Source of the DNA: CAYQXJ01 sp964421565
Lineage (GTDB): Bacteria > Planctomycetota > Brocadiia > SM23-32
Direction of reading: 5' to 3'
Assembly (NCBI GenBank): GCA_964421565.1
Contig: CAYQXJ010000005.1
Location: forward strand, 165,904-229,903
DNA length: 64,000 bases
Shown here: positions 61,485 to 64,000 of the stretch, piece by piece
Numbering within the stretch: the stretch's first letter is position 1
Layout: each line of letters begins with the position of its first letter
Made by a program: the position numbers and the translations under genes
Notes under the pieces: model-generated
The model's database searches: none
Seen by the model: the letters and a program-made list of their open reading frames with translations, nothing else
What the model was told of the DNA's origin: nothing

Positions 61485-63659
61485 ATGAGGGCCGATTCTG
61501 TGAGGAAAGCCATCCTGAGCGCAGTGTTACTCATGCTGGCGGCTCCGATGGCCGCTGCCCGCGCGCAGGTCGTTCCCGGGAGCCTCGCTCCCCTCAGAGA
61601 CGAGGCCGGCAGGATCGCAGTGCGGCTCGAAACCGGGCTGATCGGCGCGCAAGGGGATGTCCGCTGCGAGGTGGAGTTTACGACAGAGGCGGCGACTTCA
61701 GTCCTGTTGCGGGACTATTTCTTCGAGCCCGGCGAGGACGCCCTGGATGCCGAGGCAAGCATCTGGAGCTGCCGCGCCACGCCCGGCGACGTTGACGTCG
61801 TCGTGGCATGGTTTGAGGATCCGAGCCCTGCAGAGCGCGCATGCCTGGCCCTGAACGGAGCCGCTACCGCTTTCAGCATCGGCAGTTTGCTCTCCCAGGG
61901 CGAGGCACGCCTGGAGTCCGAGGGGGCGTACGTGACGGCCAATCTGCTGCACCATGGCGAGGTCGGCCGGCTGGAGCCTGCCGAGGTCGGGATCGGGCCT
62001 GTGGGCGACGAGTTTACCATCGCCGTGCTCTGCGACACACACACCGATACGCCTGACAGCGAGTTCAACTGCTACTTGCGCAGGGCCCTGCGCGCAGCCG
62101 AAGCGGTGGAGCCGCGTCCGGCATTCCTCATCATCAACGGCGACAGCACGGGCGGTCAGGGAGAGCCCTTCCGCTTTGAGTCGCTGAAGGCGGACCTGGA
62201 GGGGTGCGACATCCCCGTTCTGCTGGAGCTTGGCAACCACGAGTCGCGCTACAAGAGCGAGTTCAAACCTGGCTACCGGATGGACGCCCTGGCGAACTTC
62301 TTCACGGGCCAGCGCGCCATCAACGGCGTCAAGAAGCTGCTCTACTCCTTCGACCTCGGCCGCTGGCACTTCGTCGTCTGGCCCGACCCGCTACGTCATC
62401 ACTTCTTCCAGACGCATCCTCACTACTTCGACTGGCTCGAACGCGACCTCGCGCGCAACAAGGACCGGCCGACCGTCCTGTTCACGCACATCCATCCGTG
62501 GCCGCTCGGCATCAACCCCATGACGAACTACGTCAACGATTCGCAGCAGCGGCGGCGCTTCCTGGAGGTTGTCACCCGTCACGGCAACGTGAGATACGTG
62601 CTCTCCGGGCACACGCACATCCCGTTCAGGGCATCGTTCAAGACCGCGCGAAGCTACAGTGGCACGAACTTCGTCAATCTGCCGGCGACGTGGAGCCCCG
62701 GGCGCAGCTTCGGCGAGGCGGACTTCGATGGCGAGCCCGGTATGGGGGTCGCTGTGATACGCATCAGCGGTGAGCAGGCCCGCCTAATGGGGCACAAACT
62801 CACCGGGGAAACTTACGAATACCCGGCTGAACTGCCGGAGTTCCAGGCAGACGCCTGGCCACTCTGGCTACGCGACCCGTGGGAGCTGCCGGCGCGCGAG
62901 AGCATCATCAACGGCGGGTTCGAGGATGGCCTGGCCGGTTGGGCGCCGCGGTTCGTGTACATGGAAGACGCCGACCCCTCAAACATCCGGCGGGTTGACG
63001 CCGAGCTGTCCCACGGCGGAACGAACTCACTGCGTATGTTCTGCCGGCGGCGCGACTACTACGTACCCGGCGACAACCGCATGACGCAGACGCTCAACAA
63101 CCTGACCCAGTGCGTCGCCCTGGCGCCGGGCGCCCGGCCAGTCGTCCGCGCCTCTTACCTGCTGGAGGGCGAGCATTACACGCCCGGCGACATCAGCGGC
63201 GCCTCCATCCGCGTGGAAGGTTACAGCGGCAGCGCGCGCAAGCTGCGCCTCGGCTACTGGATAGGGCGAGCCTACTTCCGCCCGCGCGGGCTATGGAGCG
63301 ATTACGAACCGTATCATCACTTCGACATCACCGCCGCGCCGGACCAGTGGCACCGGCTACGGATCAACGTGGCTGACGACTACCGCCGCGCGGCAGATGG
63401 TGAAGATATAGCGATGCTGGGGCTCGACCGTCTCGCCGTCGTGCTACAGGTCTGGAACCTGAACCAGCACGTGGAGCGCAACGGGGTGCTGAACCCGATG
63501 CGGATCGGCGTGCGGTTCGACGACGTAGCGGTCGACACGGCGGACGTGTCGCAGGCCCCCAGCGCCCTCGACGGCACCCCGATCCCGCTCAAGCCGGAAG
63601 AGCAGGTAGAGTCGGAGTGGCTCATCTCCCCCATGCGCCCCTTGCCGTGCGAAAGGTGA
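61485..63659 (+). CDS. Exported metallophosphoesterase
   Basis: The 724-residue protein has a signal peptide (about residues 1-28, AILSAVLLMLAAPMAAARA). An N-terminal beta domain follows (to about 170), then a calcineurin-like phosphoesterase domain (about 180-440) with AVLCDTHTDT, INGDSTGG, LGNHESR, FTHIHPW and LSGHTHIPF. A C-terminal carbohydrate-binding-like sandwich (about 470-700) starts SIINGGFEDGLAGW. All metal-binding blocks are present. It would act outside the cytoplasm on phosphate esters, perhaps of glycans. AGGAGAAG before the ATG at 61485 fixes the start; the long frame from 60987 overlaps the divergent isomerase gene. Confidence 0.85.
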   Translation: MRADSVRKAILSAVLLMLAAPMAAARAQVVPGSLAPLRDEAGRIAVRLETGLIGAQGDVRCEVEFTTEAATSVLLRDYFFEPGEDALDAEASIWSCRATPGDVDVVVAWFEDPSPAERACLALNGAATAFSIGSLLSQGEARLESEGAYVTANLLHHGEVGRLEPAEVGIGPVGDEFTIAVLCDTHTDTPDSEFNCYLRRALRAAEAVEPRPAFLIINGDSTGGQGEPFRFESLKADLEGCDIPVLLELGNHESRYKSEFKPGYRMDALANFFTGQRAINGVKKLLYSFDLGRWHFVVWPDPLRHHFFQTHPHYFDWLERDLARNKDRPTVLFTHIHPWPLGINPMTNYVNDSQQRRRFLEVVTRHGNVRYVLSGHTHIPFRASFKTARSYSGTNFVNLPATWSPGRSFGEADFDGEPGMGVAVIRISGEQARLMGHKLTGETYEYPAELPEFQADAWPLWLRDPWELPARESIINGGFEDGLAGWAPRFVYMEDADPSNIRRVDAELSHGGTNSLRMFCRRRDYYVPGDNRMTQTLNNLTQCVALAPGARPVVRASYLLEGEHYTPGDISGASIRVEGYSGSARKLRLGYWIGRAYFRPRGLWSDYEPYHHFDITAAPDQWHRLRINVADDYRRAADGEDIAMLGLDRLAVVLQVWNLNQHVERNGVLNPMRIGVRFDDVAVDTADVSQAPSALDGTPIPLKPEEQVESEWLISPMRPLPCER

Positions 63660-63696
63660 GCGCGCTATGCGGTGGGGAGCAGGGCAAGGCCGTGGA

Positions 63697-63787
63697 ATGG
63701 TGCGGATGGGGGGATTCGAACCCCCATGGACGGTTTAGGTCCACCAGGCCCTCAACCTGGCGCGTCTGCCAATTCCGCCACATCCGC
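63697..63787 (-). tRNA. tRNA-Leu (anticodon GAG)
   Basis: The 91-nt class II tRNA reads on the minus strand: acceptor GCGGATG/CATCCGC, discriminator A, encoded CCA. The anticodon arm CCAGG-TTGAGGG-CCTGG gives GAG (leucine CUC/CUU). A long variable arm and the T-arm GGGGG-TTCGAAT-CCCCC follow. The remaining 213 bp to the window end hold no gene I can support. Confidence 0.94.
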
Positions 63788-64000
63788 ACCGACGCGAAAA
63801 CATATTATCAGACGCCCCCTGCAGGCTGTCAAGCTCCCGCAGCTTGCCCCGCCCCCCGCGCTATTCTGTCACGCGAGAACGCCCGAAGGAGTGCGTGGGC
63901 TTCAGTGGCCGATCGCTCGCTGCGCCATGGCGGCTTCCGCATGCAAGGCTACCTGCCATACGCCCGTGTGGTGAATCGGCCAAAGACACCGAGCGCCTGT

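Noticed and set aside
1..64000. CRISPR array, insertion sequence or prophage
   Set aside because: No spaced direct repeats, transposase motifs or phage structural genes were found on either strand.

Overview
This is a high-GC bacterial window with two predicted tRNA genes, ordinary housekeeping genes at its left edge, and about 54 kb of glycan-degradation genes. No rRNA or other firm taxonomic marker is visible. The mixture points to an uncultured PVC-type bacterium (Planctomycetota, Lentisphaerota or Kiritimatiellota) or a similar lineage such as Hydrogenedentota or Armatimonadota. The clues are many formylglycine sulfatases, exported right-handed beta-helix proteins, paralogous UroD-like proteins, a ThuA domain, a four-helix-bundle (S23/IVP) remnant and the absence of SusC/SusD. 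That placement is an inference.

Left edge (1-9.6 kb): a truncated oligogalacturonate-lyase-like gene; a Pmp3/YqaE membrane peptide; a promoter-to-terminator unit of about 190 nt on the minus strand that looks like a structured small RNA, possibly 6S-like; a membrane/spermidine-synthase-like/TPR fusion; a sugar isomerase/epimerase-like protein; an HD-GYP response regulator whose receiver domain lacks its phosphoacceptor Asp; a metallophosphoesterase; a UroD-like protein; and the GTPase YchF.

Central glycan locus (9.7-52.2 kb, nearly all on the plus strand): a DeoR regulator is coupled to mannitol-1-phosphate dehydrogenase, a fructose-6-phosphate-aldolase-like enzyme and a GH2 beta-mannosidase-like enzyme through stop/start overlaps. 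GH43-like, beta-helix, ThuA-enolase fusion, UroD-like and GH32-like genes follow. After an aldo/keto reductase and a divergent AraC regulator come two sulfatases, a GH4 enzyme, a beta-helix protein, a third sulfatase and a DUF4038 (apiosidase-like) protein. Then comes a two-gene module (large beta-helix/LamG protein plus six-hairpin glycosidase-like protein) that occurs twice in tandem. The run ends with another beta-helix protein, a GH29 fucosidase and a third UroD-like protein. Most beta-helix proteins carry export signals while most exo-acting enzymes do not. This suggests extracellular or periplasmic cleavage of a sulfated, fucose/mannose/galactose-containing glycan, followed by uptake and intracellular trimming. 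No transporter is visible.

Right part (52.2-64 kb): a decayed stretch with a sulfatase fragment, a frameshifted S23 gene and tRNA-Pro(CGG); a sigma-54 activator whose N-terminal DHH-like domain has lost its catalytic motif; a few small ORFs; a leftward catabolic operon (sugar isomerase/epimerase-like, old-yellow-enzyme-like, L-fucose-isomerase-like and zinc alcohol dehydrogenase) with a possible sigma-54 promoter upstream; an exported metallophosphoesterase; and tRNA-Leu(GAG).

All functions are read from motifs and remembered family resemblance; no database search was run.
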